From Lachnospiraceae bacterium (lineage in GTDB: Bacteria > Bacillota > Clostridia > Lachnospirales > Lachnospiraceae), in assembly GCA_022510705.1 (NCBI GenBank), contig JAFLSX010000016.1, positions 1 to 44,276 on the forward strand: a DNA stretch of 44,276 nt, written 5' to 3'. A program made the position numbers and the translations under genes. Shown here one piece after another: positions 1 through 8,074 of this stretch. Under the pieces are notes generated by a model that saw only the letters and a program-made list of their open reading frames with translations, did not search any database and was not told the DNA's origin. Position 1 is the stretch's first letter. Each line of letters begins with the position of its first letter.

Positions 1-1
1 T

Positions 2-52
2 ATTGCTTTGAATGAGAACGGTGTTTGCCCGAAGTGCGGTTATAAGAAATAA
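2..52 (+). CDS. C-terminal end of a zinc-ribbon protein (partial)
   Basis: Only the last 16 codons lie in the window. The frame starting at base 2 reads to TAA at 50-52 and ends in CPKCGYKK. A CxxC knuckle followed by G-Y/F and a few basic residues is the usual second half of a C-terminal zinc ribbon. The rest of the protein is outside the window, so no function can be given. A strong hairpin with a T-run lies about 80 bases downstream and probably ends this transcript. Confidence 0.6.
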   Translation: MALNENGVCPKCGYKK

Positions 53-133
53 TATCCTTTGGATTCTATAGGTATAAACCATAAGTTTATTATGAAGCGT
101 TGTTTGTACAAAATACATATATACATAGTATTT

Positions 134-164
134 AAAAGGCAGCCCTGAAAAGGACTGCCTTTTT
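134..164. terminator. Bidirectional intrinsic terminator
   Basis: AAAAGGCAG pairs with CTGCCTTTT, followed by one C/A mismatch and a CC/GG closing the loop. The plus strand ends in TTTTT and the minus strand in TTTTAAAT. It lies between the zinc-ribbon tail (plus) and the gene at 184-588 (minus), so it can serve both convergent units. Confidence 0.75.
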
Positions 165-183
165 GATAAGGGATACTTCTGTT

Positions 184-588
184 TCACACGTTTTTTGAGT
201 TGGTTTCTTTCAGTAATTCCAACGCTATCTTATCTGCCCGAGCAGCAAGGTCGATTAGTTCGCAGGTTTTGCTTCTTACTGAAGGGTCAGCCAGTTTTTT
301 CAGCATTTCATCCATATCTGAACCATACAATTTCTGCATTTCTTCAATAGCTTTGGCTACTGTACTAAACTGCTCACTGATCAACGTATATATCCGGTCG
401 TTTAACGCATAGTCATTTTTTCCCAGCTCATTGAAATAAGAGGCGGCGCAGCCACGTCCATCTTTTAGGCAACTCATGGCATCTGACTGACATAACATTT
501 TTTCAAATAAAAGGGAATAGTTTTCGCCTACCGCATAGATCTTCTCATCCTTTATTGCTTTCTTCAAAAGTATGATAAATATCCACAT
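184..588 (-). CDS. Hypothetical protein, probably the frameshifted C-terminal part of the AraC-type regulator
   Basis: The 134-residue reading frame is mostly helical, with many Glu, Lys and Leu residues. I do not recognise a named domain. It overlaps the end of the upstream frame (545-1038) by 44 bases. Its first residues (MWIFIILLKK) are an out-of-frame reading of the upstream protein's end, and no convincing ribosome binding site precedes the ATG. The more natural reading is that one frameshift near 545-560 joins the two frames, so that residues from about KDEKIYAVGENYS onward continue the effector part of the regulator. If it is translated alone, its role is unknown. Confidence 0.45.
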   Translation of the reverse strand: MWIFIILLKKAIKDEKIYAVGENYSLLFEKMLCQSDAMSCLKDGRGCAASYFNELGKNDYALNDRIYTLISEQFSTVAKAIEEMQKLYGSDMDEMLKKLADPSVRSKTCELIDLAARADKIALELLKETNSKNV

Positions 589-1038
589 TGCTCAGATCCC
601 ACTTAGTATTGTTCCATGTAAGCCGAAATGCAGCTCCACTTGACACCATGGTAAAATAGTAATCCTGATCCTCGCCAAGGTATTCGGAGCAGGCTTTTAG
701 ACAAATGGGGTAAGGTGTACTGCCGCCGTAAGAGCCATATGTGATTTTGAGAACCCCGTACAGGACCGTGCTTTCATTATTTCGATAAACATTTTTTGAC
801 ATAACAATATTGCTCCTTTGTTCTTTTTGTGGAAGGATTCCGATACCGTACACTCCGGTGTACAGCTCTTCTTTTGCAACCACCGGCCACTTTCTTCGAA
901 ATTCACTGGGCGTCATTCCTGTGACTTTACGAAATGCCCTTGTATCTGCTTCTCCAGTTCTCCATATGAAATCTGTCCATCCATAATATGTGCCTCAATA
1001 TAACATATAAGAGCTTTCGTGCAAGAGGGATAACTCAT
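545..1038 (-). pseudogene. AraC-family regulator with internal deletion and frameshift
   Basis: The gene starts at ATG 1038 after AAGGAG. The first 41-codon frame (913-1038) contains YIEAHIMDGQISYGELEK, matching helix 1 of the first AraC helix-turn-helix in regulators of the Rob/GyrI-effector type. The next frame (to 545) starts abruptly in the last helix of the second helix-turn-helix (TRAFRKVTGMTPSEFRRKW) and runs into an effector-like domain. Roughly 55-60 residues that should lie between them, including the recognition helices, are missing and the frame changes at the junction (about 930-950). It therefore cannot make a normal DNA-binding protein. A second frameshift near 550 probably separates the tail at 184-588. 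Confidence 0.75.
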
Positions 1039-1140
1039 ATCGGACTCCTTATTTTATTAGCATCGCGATGTACACATATTATAGAACGCCAAAACGATGT
1101 TGTCTTGACTTTGTTTGCGCAAGGAGCTTTTCCACTTAAC

Positions 1141-1316
1141 TGCAGTGTCAAGACGCTCCATCACTATGACAAGATTGGGCTGCTGGCAGGGTGGACATAA
1201 AAGATGCCGGACTGGCCAGACAGATGGATTTTGCAATTGCACGATTGCATAAAGTCTTTTTAGAATGCGAAAAAGTAATGGATTTTTTGGATAATAGCTT
1301 GCTCGAGGAAATATAA
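1141..1316 (+). pseudogene. MerR-family regulator remnant
   Basis: From 1141 the plus strand reads CSVKTLHHYDKIGLLAG, the unmistakable MerR helix-turn-helix plus start of the wing, but stops at TAA 1198-1200. In another frame, from about 1202 to TAA 1314-1316, it reads DAGLARQMDFAIARLHKVF and on to an LLEEI end, which looks like a helical C-terminus of such a regulator. Most of the wing and the middle of the protein is missing, and the N-terminus before CSVKTL is also poor. The HTH part is certain; linking the second fragment to the same gene is inference. Confidence 0.65.
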
Positions 1317-1373
1317 AAACTTGTCGAATTATAGCTTGTACTACGGTTTCTGAAATTTTGACAAAAAATAATT

Positions 1374-1404
1374 AACGAGGTCACCCCATGCGGGTGGCCT
1401 CGTT
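1374..1404 (-). terminator. Intrinsic terminator of the SGNH hydrolase gene
   Basis: A 13-bp stem (AACGAGG-T-CACCC with GGGTG-G-CCTCGTT, one G-U pair) closes a CATGC loop. Read on the minus strand it follows the stop codon at 1455 by about 50 bases and runs into TTAATTATTTTTT. Confidence 0.65.
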
Positions 1405-1454
1405 CCACTGAAATTACGAATAGCGTACAATATAGGAGTATGGATCCGAATATT

Positions 1455-2891
1455 TTACAAGTCCGTGATCGATCCGATTAACTTTGCTATCTCCTGAGCC
1501 ATAATGTATCTGGTGGCTTCGTTGGGATGACAGCCATCCGGTAAATACGTGGCACAGTTGTTGGCATCAATGCCCAGAAGATTGTAGCTGTCATAATAAT
1601 ATAAGCCTTTCTCGTCACAGATTGAAATGGCTGCAGCTACATAATCGGGCAGCTGTCCGCCTACATCGGATAGAGGCTGCAGACCGTTTTCGAAGTGAGA
1701 AGTAAAAGTGGGGGATAACAAGATGATCTCCGCATCGGGATATGCATTCTGCAGCTTTTCTATTGCTGTGCGCAGTGCTCCTTCATAGGTATAGATATCA
1801 TAAGGATCGTCGCTTCTTATCGGTCTGCCCAAGAAATAATCGTTCAAACCAAAGTTAAGCACAAAGCATTGATGACGGCTTATATCGGAATGCTCAAAAT
1901 AGTCTGCCATACCTGCATAAATTTGAGTGCCTTCACTAAACAAACTCAAATCCTCTGCGAGAAAAGCATCTACGACTATCGGAAGACCGGGATACTCATA
2001 ATTACCTTCAAGTACGGTTGCAGCGCAGCCTCCTTTGCCGCAGTTATAGGTATGTGCACCTGTTAATCCGCTGAAAGCACCGGGGATGGAGGACGTTTCT
2101 GAAAAAGCGATCACACTGTCACCAAAGAAAACAACATCCCATTCAGAGAGATTGGGATATACTGATTCTGTTTCGGTCCGGCAATCGTTCACCAGCACCT
2201 CAAAATCATTCAATGTATCTTTATAGTTCTCCAAAGTCAATTGATATCCGTAGTCCTGACTTGAATACAGGGACAAAGAATGCGAAATTCCTTCGTTTAC
2301 GTCGAAATTGCTCTCATAGTTAGTGTTATTGCCCACCAACCATTCCGTTGAGTTGTAAAAATATACAGAGAGGTTGTCTGGCAGTCCTTCCAGATCCTCA
2401 TAGCAGGACATCAGCGTGTTGACAAAATCCGTGTAAGCTGCCATTGCCGCAAGGTATTCTTCTTCGTCAAGCCCTCTCCAATAATCCAGAGAGGGATATG
2501 CCATGATCACTTCAAAGCGTATGTCAGCCCAAGTGTCCATCAGATTCAGAAGGTCGTCTGCGGTGATGATATCCGGGCGCACGCCTAAATACACAGTATT
2601 CACCTCATTCGAGCTGTTGGAAACGTTGGTGAAATATTCATTCAAAACGTTCATATTGGGAATGCAGTAGGAGGTCATTAAAGGATAGGATGCATCATAG
2701 GATGCATAATCCTCTGCCATATAATGATCAATCGGGAAGGTGGAGAAAAATACTGCATTGTAATCTTCCGTTGTAAGTCGCTCATAGTCTGCCCGCGGGA
2801 GAGTATATTGCTGGTTTGCTTCATATTGATCGACGCCACCCTGAATCTCTGCCATAAGGGCTAATAAAAGAATATACATCGCACTGTTCAT
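1455..2891 (-). CDS. SGNH/GDSL-family hydrolase
   Basis: Likely esterase or acetylesterase of the SGNH superfamily. The catalytic half is C-terminal: block I has VVFFGDSVIAF (nucleophile Ser in GDS), block II has NCGKGG, block III has NFGLNDYF (GxND type) and block V has DGCHPNEA (Asp and His of the triad). The N-terminal ~270 residues are acidic and rich in Tyr and Asn, with no domain I recognise; together with a hydrophobic start (MYILLLALMA) they suggest export or membrane attachment, though the usual basic N-region is missing. I prefer ATG 2891, preceded by GCGGAG at good spacing, to the upstream ATG 2930, which has no site. It is a single-gene unit with its own terminator. Confidence 0.8.
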   Translation of the reverse strand: MNSAMYILLLALMAEIQGGVDQYEANQQYTLPRADYERLTTEDYNAVFFSTFPIDHYMAEDYASYDASYPLMTSYCIPNMNVLNEYFTNVSNSSNEVNTVYLGVRPDIITADDLLNLMDTWADIRFEVIMAYPSLDYWRGLDEEEYLAAMAAYTDFVNTLMSCYEDLEGLPDNLSVYFYNSTEWLVGNNTNYESNFDVNEGISHSLSLYSSQDYGYQLTLENYKDTLNDFEVLVNDCRTETESVYPNLSEWDVVFFGDSVIAFSETSSIPGAFSGLTGAHTYNCGKGGCAATVLEGNYEYPGLPIVVDAFLAEDLSLFSEGTQIYAGMADYFEHSDISRHQCFVLNFGLNDYFLGRPIRSDDPYDIYTYEGALRTAIEKLQNAYPDAEIILLSPTFTSHFENGLQPLSDVGGQLPDYVAAAISICDEKGLYYYDSYNLLGIDANNCATYLPDGCHPNEATRYIMAQEIAKLIGSITDL

Positions 2892-2952
2892 GATTAACTC
2901 CGCAAATTCATTTATGCAGCATTTTACCATATATGTCGGATAAAGTAAAATA

Positions 2953-2961
2953 TGATATAAT
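2953..2961 (+). promoter_or_regulatory. Possible extended -10 promoter of the HEPN gene
   Basis: TG-A-TATAAT forms an extended -10 element about 60 bases before the TTG start at 3024. No good -35 hexamer is visible 17 bases upstream. Confidence 0.35.
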
Positions 2962-3023
2962 TAAAATAATAAAATTAGATAGCGTAAGAATAAACAATGC
3001 CTGTAAGTGAGGAGGAAAACTGA

Positions 3024-4442
3024 TTGAATATAGAAGAGCCTTTAATGGGGTTTGCGGAATATAAAGATAAGGAATTTCCTTTTTTATATGAAGATGGGAT
3101 ATTAAAATTAATGCCTTCTTCGATAAAAGAATGGAAAGAAGAAAGAAGTAGGTTATTATTTAATATGACCCAATGGGGTAAGAAAGAAAAAGAATCATGG
3201 ATTGGATATTCGGCAATTAGTGCCCGTGCACACAATGGCAATAAACTGATATTTGTGGTGAAAAATGACTCTTCAAATAATAATGGATTTATCAGTTTTT
3301 CTGTTATTTATTTTTTTGAATATGATGCTGAGATATCAGATCCGGAACATATATGGGGAATATCCGTTACGGGTTTGGAAGTAGATGATTTTTATAATCC
3401 GGCAAGGGTATTTGAAGCGGAAATGGAGTGGGTAGATAATAAATTTAAATCGACAAAAGTAAGTGCCGGTGTTGGAGAAGAAATAGAAATAGGAAATTAT
3501 CTATATAAAGATTGTGAATTGAAGATGATAGTCAGTGCTAATCCGTCTTATCATACAAGTTCAGAAACACCATTGTCAGCTAAGAGTAAAATTAAAGTTG
3601 TATTTTCAAAAGAACAAAATCTGGAATATGCCGTAGATGTATACTTTCATTTAAAAAAATTATTTTTCTATTTATGTGGAAGAACAAACATATCCTTAGA
3701 TGATATTCAGGTATATGGAAAAGAAGAAGAGAAATTCTATAATGATGGTGCCATAAGAATATGCGAAAACAAAGTCTGTGCTGAAAGTAATATGAAACGA
3801 TCTAAAAGGATCATTAAGTATGAATACGTGCAGAATGGATTATCTTCTATTTTGCAGGCAGTGGCAGATGAGAAAATGTATTTTGAAAATTTATGTGATT
3901 CAATAGAGAATACTTATACATACAGTATAGATAGAATTATTTTAAACTTTGTGGCATTTGAAAGAGAATTTCGGAACCTGTATTCGGAAGAAATGGAGCG
4001 TTCTGAAGAGTATAATGAAGTAAAAGATGCAGTACTAAAATCATTAGAGGAATTAAAAGATAAATATACCGGTAAAAAGCGTAAATATGTAAAAAACTTT
4101 ATATCTTCGTTTGGGAAATCCGAAAATAAATATGCCGATCGCATGGCAAAAGCACTTGCGGATTGTGAAGAAATATTATACCCATTCCTGAGTCATGACT
4201 ATAGTGATTATAATTCAGAAATGATCGAGGATATAGCAGATAGGATGAATGCATTAAGAAATGATTCGGCGCATGGAAATATTGATCTAGAAATACAGCC
4301 GATTCACATATCAGATTTTGCAACGTTAGAAAATTTGTTGTATGCAATGCGATTGAAGCATGCCGGTGTTGATCTGACGGATATCAGAAAAGGCATTAGG
4401 GATTTAAAGAACTATAATATAATGATTCGAGAAAAAGAATAG
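3024..4442 (+). CDS. ApeA-like HEPN-domain protein, candidate antiphage factor
   Basis: The 472-residue protein has an N-terminal beta-rich half (about 1-230) and a helical C-terminal half ending in a HEPN-type domain. The motif RNDSAHG (about residues 412-418) fits the Rx4H catalytic signature of HEPN ribonucleases. This two-part layout resembles the ApeA family, in which an N-terminal ApeA domain is joined to a HEPN nuclease and gives abortive phage defence. The start is TTG at 3024, eight bases after GAGGAGG; no in-frame ATG has a comparable site. The gene is clearly more AT-rich than the metabolic genes of the window and stands alone between short intergenic regions, which fits recent transfer. 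Membership in ApeA is by layout and motif only. Confidence 0.7.
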   Translation: MNIEEPLMGFAEYKDKEFPFLYEDGILKLMPSSIKEWKEERSRLLFNMTQWGKKEKESWIGYSAISARAHNGNKLIFVVKNDSSNNNGFISFSVIYFFEYDAEISDPEHIWGISVTGLEVDDFYNPARVFEAEMEWVDNKFKSTKVSAGVGEEIEIGNYLYKDCELKMIVSANPSYHTSSETPLSAKSKIKVVFSKEQNLEYAVDVYFHLKKLFFYLCGRTNISLDDIQVYGKEEEKFYNDGAIRICENKVCAESNMKRSKRIIKYEYVQNGLSSILQAVADEKMYFENLCDSIENTYTYSIDRIILNFVAFEREFRNLYSEEMERSEEYNEVKDAVLKSLEELKDKYTGKKRKYVKNFISSFGKSENKYADRMAKALADCEEILYPFLSHDYSDYNSEMIEDIADRMNALRNDSAHGNIDLEIQPIHISDFATLENLLYAMRLKHAGVDLTDIRKGIRDLKNYNIMIREKE

Positions 4443-4566
4443 TTTTACAAAATAAGGTCTCATGAATTTTTAAGAGGAATTACTAACTTTTATTTTTTTA
4501 AATACTATAGTAAAATTGTATTGTTGGAATTAACAAAGAATACGAAAGGTTCAAGGAGAAATCGTG

Positions 4567-4920
4567 ATGTTATTTATTGAATACCCCAAATGCTCCACCT
4601 GCCAGAAAGCAAAAAAATGGCTGGATACACATGGTATTACCTATACCGACCGTCATATTGTTCAGGAGAATCCTGCCTATGATGAGTTAAAGCAGTGGTA
4701 TGAGAGAAGCGGCATACCGCTTAAAAAGTTTTTTAATACCAGTGGTATGCTGTATAAGGAAATGCAGCTGAAGGACAAGTTGCCTGCAATGAGCGAAGAA
4801 GAGCAATTGAAACTTCTTGCCACCAACGGAATGCTTGTGAAGCGTCCACTTATTGTTGATGATGACATGGTGCTGACAGGTTTCAGGGAAGCTGAGTGGG
4901 AAGGAAAACTATATGGTTAA
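4567..4920 (+). CDS. ArsC/Spx-family thioredoxin-fold protein
   Basis: A 117-residue protein of the arsenate reductase-like (ArsC/Spx/YffB) family. The N-terminus YPKCSTCQKAKKWL carries a CxxC redox pair at the end of strand 1, and the C-terminal part MLVKRPLIVDDD is the typical RP-containing motif of the family. CxxC in place of the CGTS-type site of ArsC points to an Spx/YffB-like redox or regulatory role rather than true arsenate reduction. A GTG lies just before the ATG at 4564; AAGGAG at 4553-4558 gives better spacing to ATG 4567. It overlaps the following Nudix gene by 8 bases, so the two are probably translationally coupled. Confidence 0.8.
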   Translation: MLFIEYPKCSTCQKAKKWLDTHGITYTDRHIVQENPAYDELKQWYERSGIPLKKFFNTSGMLYKEMQLKDKLPAMSEEEQLKLLATNGMLVKRPLIVDDDMVLTGFREAEWEGKLYG

Positions 4921-5338
4921 AGTGAATTTCTATGATACGATTGATGATATAAAACTGAAGTTCGCAGTAATTATAGCTCAAAAGGAAGGGAACTGGATTT
5001 TCTGCAAACACAAAGAACGGGATACATGGGAATGTCCGGGAGGACATAGGGAAATAGGCGAAGATATTTATGACACGGCTAAACGGGAACTTTATGAAGA
5101 GACGGGAGCTATTGATTTTGAAATCACTCCGATTTGTGTGTACTCGGTAATAGCTGAAGACAATTTTAACGGAGAAGAAACTTATGGGATGTTGTACTAT
5201 GCAAATATAAAGGCGCTGGAAAAAGAGCTGCATAGTGAAATAGAAAAAATAATGATTACTGATACTTTGCCAACTGATTGGACATATCCGTTGATTCAGC
5301 CAAAGCTGCTGGCTGAAGTTCAAAAGAGGGGATATTAG
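4913..5338 (+). CDS. Nudix hydrolase
   Basis: A 141-residue protein whose Nudix box is complete: GX5E (GHREIGE), seven residues, REL, Y, EE, T, G and a hydrophobic residue, which bind the divalent metal and catalyse hydrolysis of nucleoside diphosphate linked to another group. WECPGG before the box and the overall length are like small house-cleaning Nudix enzymes of Firmicutes (NTP or dNTP pyrophosphatases). Its substrate cannot be told from sequence. The start codon lies inside the end of the ArsC/Spx-like gene. Confidence 0.85.
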   Translation: MVKVNFYDTIDDIKLKFAVIIAQKEGNWIFCKHKERDTWECPGGHREIGEDIYDTAKRELYEETGAIDFEITPICVYSVIAEDNFNGEETYGMLYYANIKALEKELHSEIEKIMITDTLPTDWTYPLIQPKLLAEVQKRGY

Positions 5339-5463
5339 AAGATTAAGCAAACTATAGAGACAGAGTATTTTGTTCGAAAACGGGATGGAAAATGTGGTTT
5401 GTATGTGATAAGATATACATTGAAACACAAAATTAATGTGAAATAAAGAAAGAGATTAATTTC

Positions 5464-6489
5464 ATGAGTGATTGGATTTTAGTGGTAGATGATAGCATCA
5501 TAAATCTTCGTATGGCAAGCAAGATACTGACCGCAGAAGGGATGCGTGTGAACTGTGTGGAATCGGGGAAGGATGCCATTGCTTTTTTACAGGAGAATAA
5601 GCCGGATCTTATTTTGCTCGATATCCATATGCCGGAGATGAATGGATTTGAGACGATTACTGCTATCAAGCAAAATAAAGACACGGCAGATATACCTGTT
5701 ATCTTTTTAACGGCGGATGATGACAGCAATTCAGAGACTCAGGGACTAAAGGCCGGAGCTATGGACTTTATCAAAAAACCTTTTGTGCCGGGTGTACTTT
5801 TAGTTCGTGTCAGAAATATACTGGATCTGGTCCGGCTTCAAACGAATCTGGCTCACGAAGTGGCAATCAAGACAGAGGAAGTGGTGGTGCAGCATGAAAG
5901 GCTGGAGAAGATAGTTATACAGACCGTTCTGGCTTTGTCCGGAGCAATTGATGCAAAGGATTCCTATACCAACGGACATTCTACCAGGGTGGCCGATTAT
6001 TCCAGAGAAATTGCAAAACGCGCAGGTTTTTCCGAAATAGAGCAGAACGATATTTATCTTATGGGACTGCTCCACGATGTAGGAAAAATCGGTATCTCAG
6101 ATGCCATTATCAACAAAACGTCGAAGTTGACGGACGAAGAGTATGCCATTATACAAACTCATCCGGTTATTGGCGGAAATATTTTGAAGAATATTACGGA
6201 GGTTCCAAGACTTCTTGTCGGCGCCAGATGGCATCATGAGCGCTATGATGGCAAGGGTTACCCGGATGGTATTGCGGGTGAAGAGATTCCGGTAGAAGCG
6301 CGGATTATTTCAGTTGCGGATGCCTATGATGCCATGAGTTCTAGAAGAAGCTATCGTGATAATATGCCCCAGGAAGCAGTTCGCGCCCAAGTGGAAAAAG
6401 GGAGGGGCACACAGTTTGATCCTACATATGCGGATATCATGCTTTCTATGATCGATGAGGATGTGGATTATCAGATGAAGGCAAGGTAG
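5464..6489 (+). CDS. Response regulator with HD-GYP domain (c-di-GMP phosphodiesterase)
   Basis: The 341-residue protein has a receiver domain (about 3-120; phosphoacceptor Asp53 in LLDIHMPEMNG, Lys105 in KKPF), a short coiled linker, and an HD-GYP domain (150-335). HD is at 204-205 in LLHDVGKIG, followed by HH at 257-258 and DGKGYPDG at 262-269; this is the full HD-GYP signature. HD-GYP proteins usually hydrolyse cyclic di-GMP to pGpG or GMP. No kinase is next to it. It is followed after 7 bases by azlC, but a functional link is not evident. A second, related REC-HD-GYP gene lies at 23596. Confidence 0.9.
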   Translation: MSDWILVVDDSIINLRMASKILTAEGMRVNCVESGKDAIAFLQENKPDLILLDIHMPEMNGFETITAIKQNKDTADIPVIFLTADDDSNSETQGLKAGAMDFIKKPFVPGVLLVRVRNILDLVRLQTNLAHEVAIKTEEVVVQHERLEKIVIQTVLALSGAIDAKDSYTNGHSTRVADYSREIAKRAGFSEIEQNDIYLMGLLHDVGKIGISDAIINKTSKLTDEEYAIIQTHPVIGGNILKNITEVPRLLVGARWHHERYDGKGYPDGIAGEEIPVEARIISVADAYDAMSSRRSYRDNMPQEAVRAQVEKGRGTQFDPTYADIMLSMIDEDVDYQMKAR

Positions 6490-6496
6490 AGGAATC

Positions 6497-7216
6497 ATGG
6501 AAAAGAAAGGGCATTTTATAGAAGGAATCAGAGATGGCGTGCCCATTGCACTTGGTTATTTGTCGGTCAGTTTCAGCGTGGGAATTATGGCACTGGCATC
6601 GGGAATAAATGTTTTGCAGGGGGCCCTCATGAGCCTTACCAATATGACCAGTGCCGGTCAGTTTGCGGGGATTGCGGTAATTGCTTCGGGAGGAACCCTG
6701 TTAGAGCTGGTTTTGACGCAGTTTATCATCAATCTGCGCTATGCACTGATGAGCCTGTCACTGTCACAAAAACTGCCGGAGAAAATGCCGCTTTGGCAAC
6801 GTATGGTAGTAGCCTTTGCAAATACGGATGAAATCTTTGCGGTGGCCATGGGTCATGCGAGGAGCTTGACATTTTCCTATATGGTGGGACTTCAGATCCT
6901 TCCCATTCTCGGATGGACCTGCGGCACGGTGTTAGGCGCGATTGCAGGTCAGGTACTGCCATCCGCTATCGGAAGTGCATTAAGTGTGGCGCTTTATGGA
7001 ATGTTTATTGCAGTAGTGGTTCCGGTGGCCGTAAAAATACGCCCGGTACTGTGGGTAGCTTCGCTGGCTGCCTTTTTTGCTTGCATTATTTATTATGTTC
7101 CGTTGCTTTCAGGTATTTCCACGGGCATGTCAATTATTATCTGTACGATTCTGGCCTCAGTATTTGGGGCACTTCTATTCCCGGTTCCACAGGAGACGAA
7201 AGAAAAAGAGGTATAA
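6497..7216 (+). CDS. azlC: AzlC-family branched-chain amino acid exporter subunit
   Basis: The 239-residue integral membrane protein matches AzlC: IRDGVPIALGYLSVSFSVGI at the N-terminus, then MTSAGQFAGIA and the NLRYALMS segment with 6-7 hydrophobic spans. AzlC and AzlD together export branched-chain amino acids or their analogues in Bacillus and are widespread in Firmicutes. The gene follows the HD-GYP gene by 7 bases and is followed by its partner after 4 bases. Confidence 0.88.
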   Translation: MEKKGHFIEGIRDGVPIALGYLSVSFSVGIMALASGINVLQGALMSLTNMTSAGQFAGIAVIASGGTLLELVLTQFIINLRYALMSLSLSQKLPEKMPLWQRMVVAFANTDEIFAVAMGHARSLTFSYMVGLQILPILGWTCGTVLGAIAGQVLPSAIGSALSVALYGMFIAVVVPVAVKIRPVLWVASLAAFFACIIYYVPLLSGISTGMSIIICTILASVFGALLFPVPQETKEKEV

Positions 7217-7220
7217 TAGG

Positions 7221-7535
7221 ATGATTTATTTGTACATTATGGTCATGGCGATAGTGACTTATCTGATTCGTATGATTCCGCTGACCGTATTTCATAAAAA
7301 AATAACAAGTCCGTTTATCCGATCCTTTTTATATTATGTTCCTTATGCTTGCCTGACGGCCATGACAGTACCGGCAGTCTTTTATGCAACCAACAGTCTG
7401 TGGAGCGCGACTGCCGGTGTGACAGTGGCGGTCGTACTCGCCTGCTTTCGCAGAAACTTGGTTACGGTGGCGGCGGGAGCTTGTCTGGCGGTATTTGTTG
7501 TGGAGCAGTTTTTACTGCCATATCTAACGATTTAA
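7221..7535 (+). CDS. azlD: AzlD-family branched-chain amino acid transport protein
   Basis: A 104-residue membrane protein with three or four spans and the AzlD signature TYLIRMIPL near the start and FLYYVPYACLTAMTVPA in the middle. The frame is open further upstream, but ATG 7221 has AAGAGG just before it and gives the normal family length, so the longer reading from 7077 is rejected. It is the small partner of AzlC. Confidence 0.88.
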   Translation: MIYLYIMVMAIVTYLIRMIPLTVFHKKITSPFIRSFLYYVPYACLTAMTVPAVFYATNSLWSATAGVTVAVVLACFRRNLVTVAAGACLAVFVVEQFLLPYLTI

Positions 7536-7561
7536 ATAATTGTGATTAGGAGGGTGTTAAG

Positions 7562-8066
7562 ATGAATATTGCAGTTTTTGCTTCTCATGGGGGCAGTGAT
7601 CTGCAAGCGATTGTCGATGGATGTAAAACCGGCAGGATAAATGCCAAAGTAGCAGTAGTCATCAGCAATAATGGGGATTCAACGGCTTTGCAGAGAGCGG
7701 AGAATGAGAACATACCATGCTATCATTTAAGCGCTAAGAAATCTGGAAGTGAAGAAATATCATAACCGTATTTTTAATATACATCCCGCACTGCTTCCAA
7801 AGTTTGGTGGAAAAGGAATGTATGGAATCAATGTCCATAATGCGGTGATTCAGGCGCATGAAAGGGAAACGGGAATCACGATTCACAGAGTGAATGCGGA
7901 ATATGACAGCGGAGAAATCATTGCCCAAACCAAGGTGCCTGTCCACGCAGATGATACGGCAGAAACATTGGCAGCCAGAGTTCTGGAAAGGGAACATGAA
8001 TTTTTGATTGAAGTGATTTCGGATATGGCAGACGGTAGGATTTTCTTGGAAGGCATTCAGAACTAA
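7562..8066 (+). pseudogene. purN-like phosphoribosylglycinamide formyltransferase with internal deletion
   Basis: The start (ATG 7562 after AGGAGGG) encodes the N-terminal half of a PurN-type formyltransferase: IAVFASHGGSDLQAIVDG and VVISNNGDSTALQRAENENI. After about residue 60 that frame stops at 7763-7765. From about 7740 another frame gives the C-terminal half with the catalytic Asn-His in FNIHPALLPKFGG and the Asp in AEYDSGEIIAQ, ending at 8066. By comparison with E. coli PurN (Asn106), about 34 residues between the halves are missing, including the strand that usually reads LAGFM. The loss plus a frame change makes an active enzyme unlikely. A working purN would have to be elsewhere in the genome. 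Confidence 0.8.
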
Positions 8067-8074
8067 GAACACAA

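Noticed and set aside
1102..1154. GTCTTGAC / GTCAAGAC inverted repeat
   Set aside because: The right arm lies within the MerR helix-turn-helix coding remnant and there is no gene it would control; likely chance.
7077..7220. Longer azlD reading frame starting inside azlC
   Set aside because: ATG 7221 has a proper ribosome binding site and gives the normal AzlD length; the extra N-terminus is azlC read out of frame.
7730..7780. Programmed frameshift joining the two purN frames
   Set aside because: About 34 residues are missing at the junction, so a simple slip would not restore a normal PurN.
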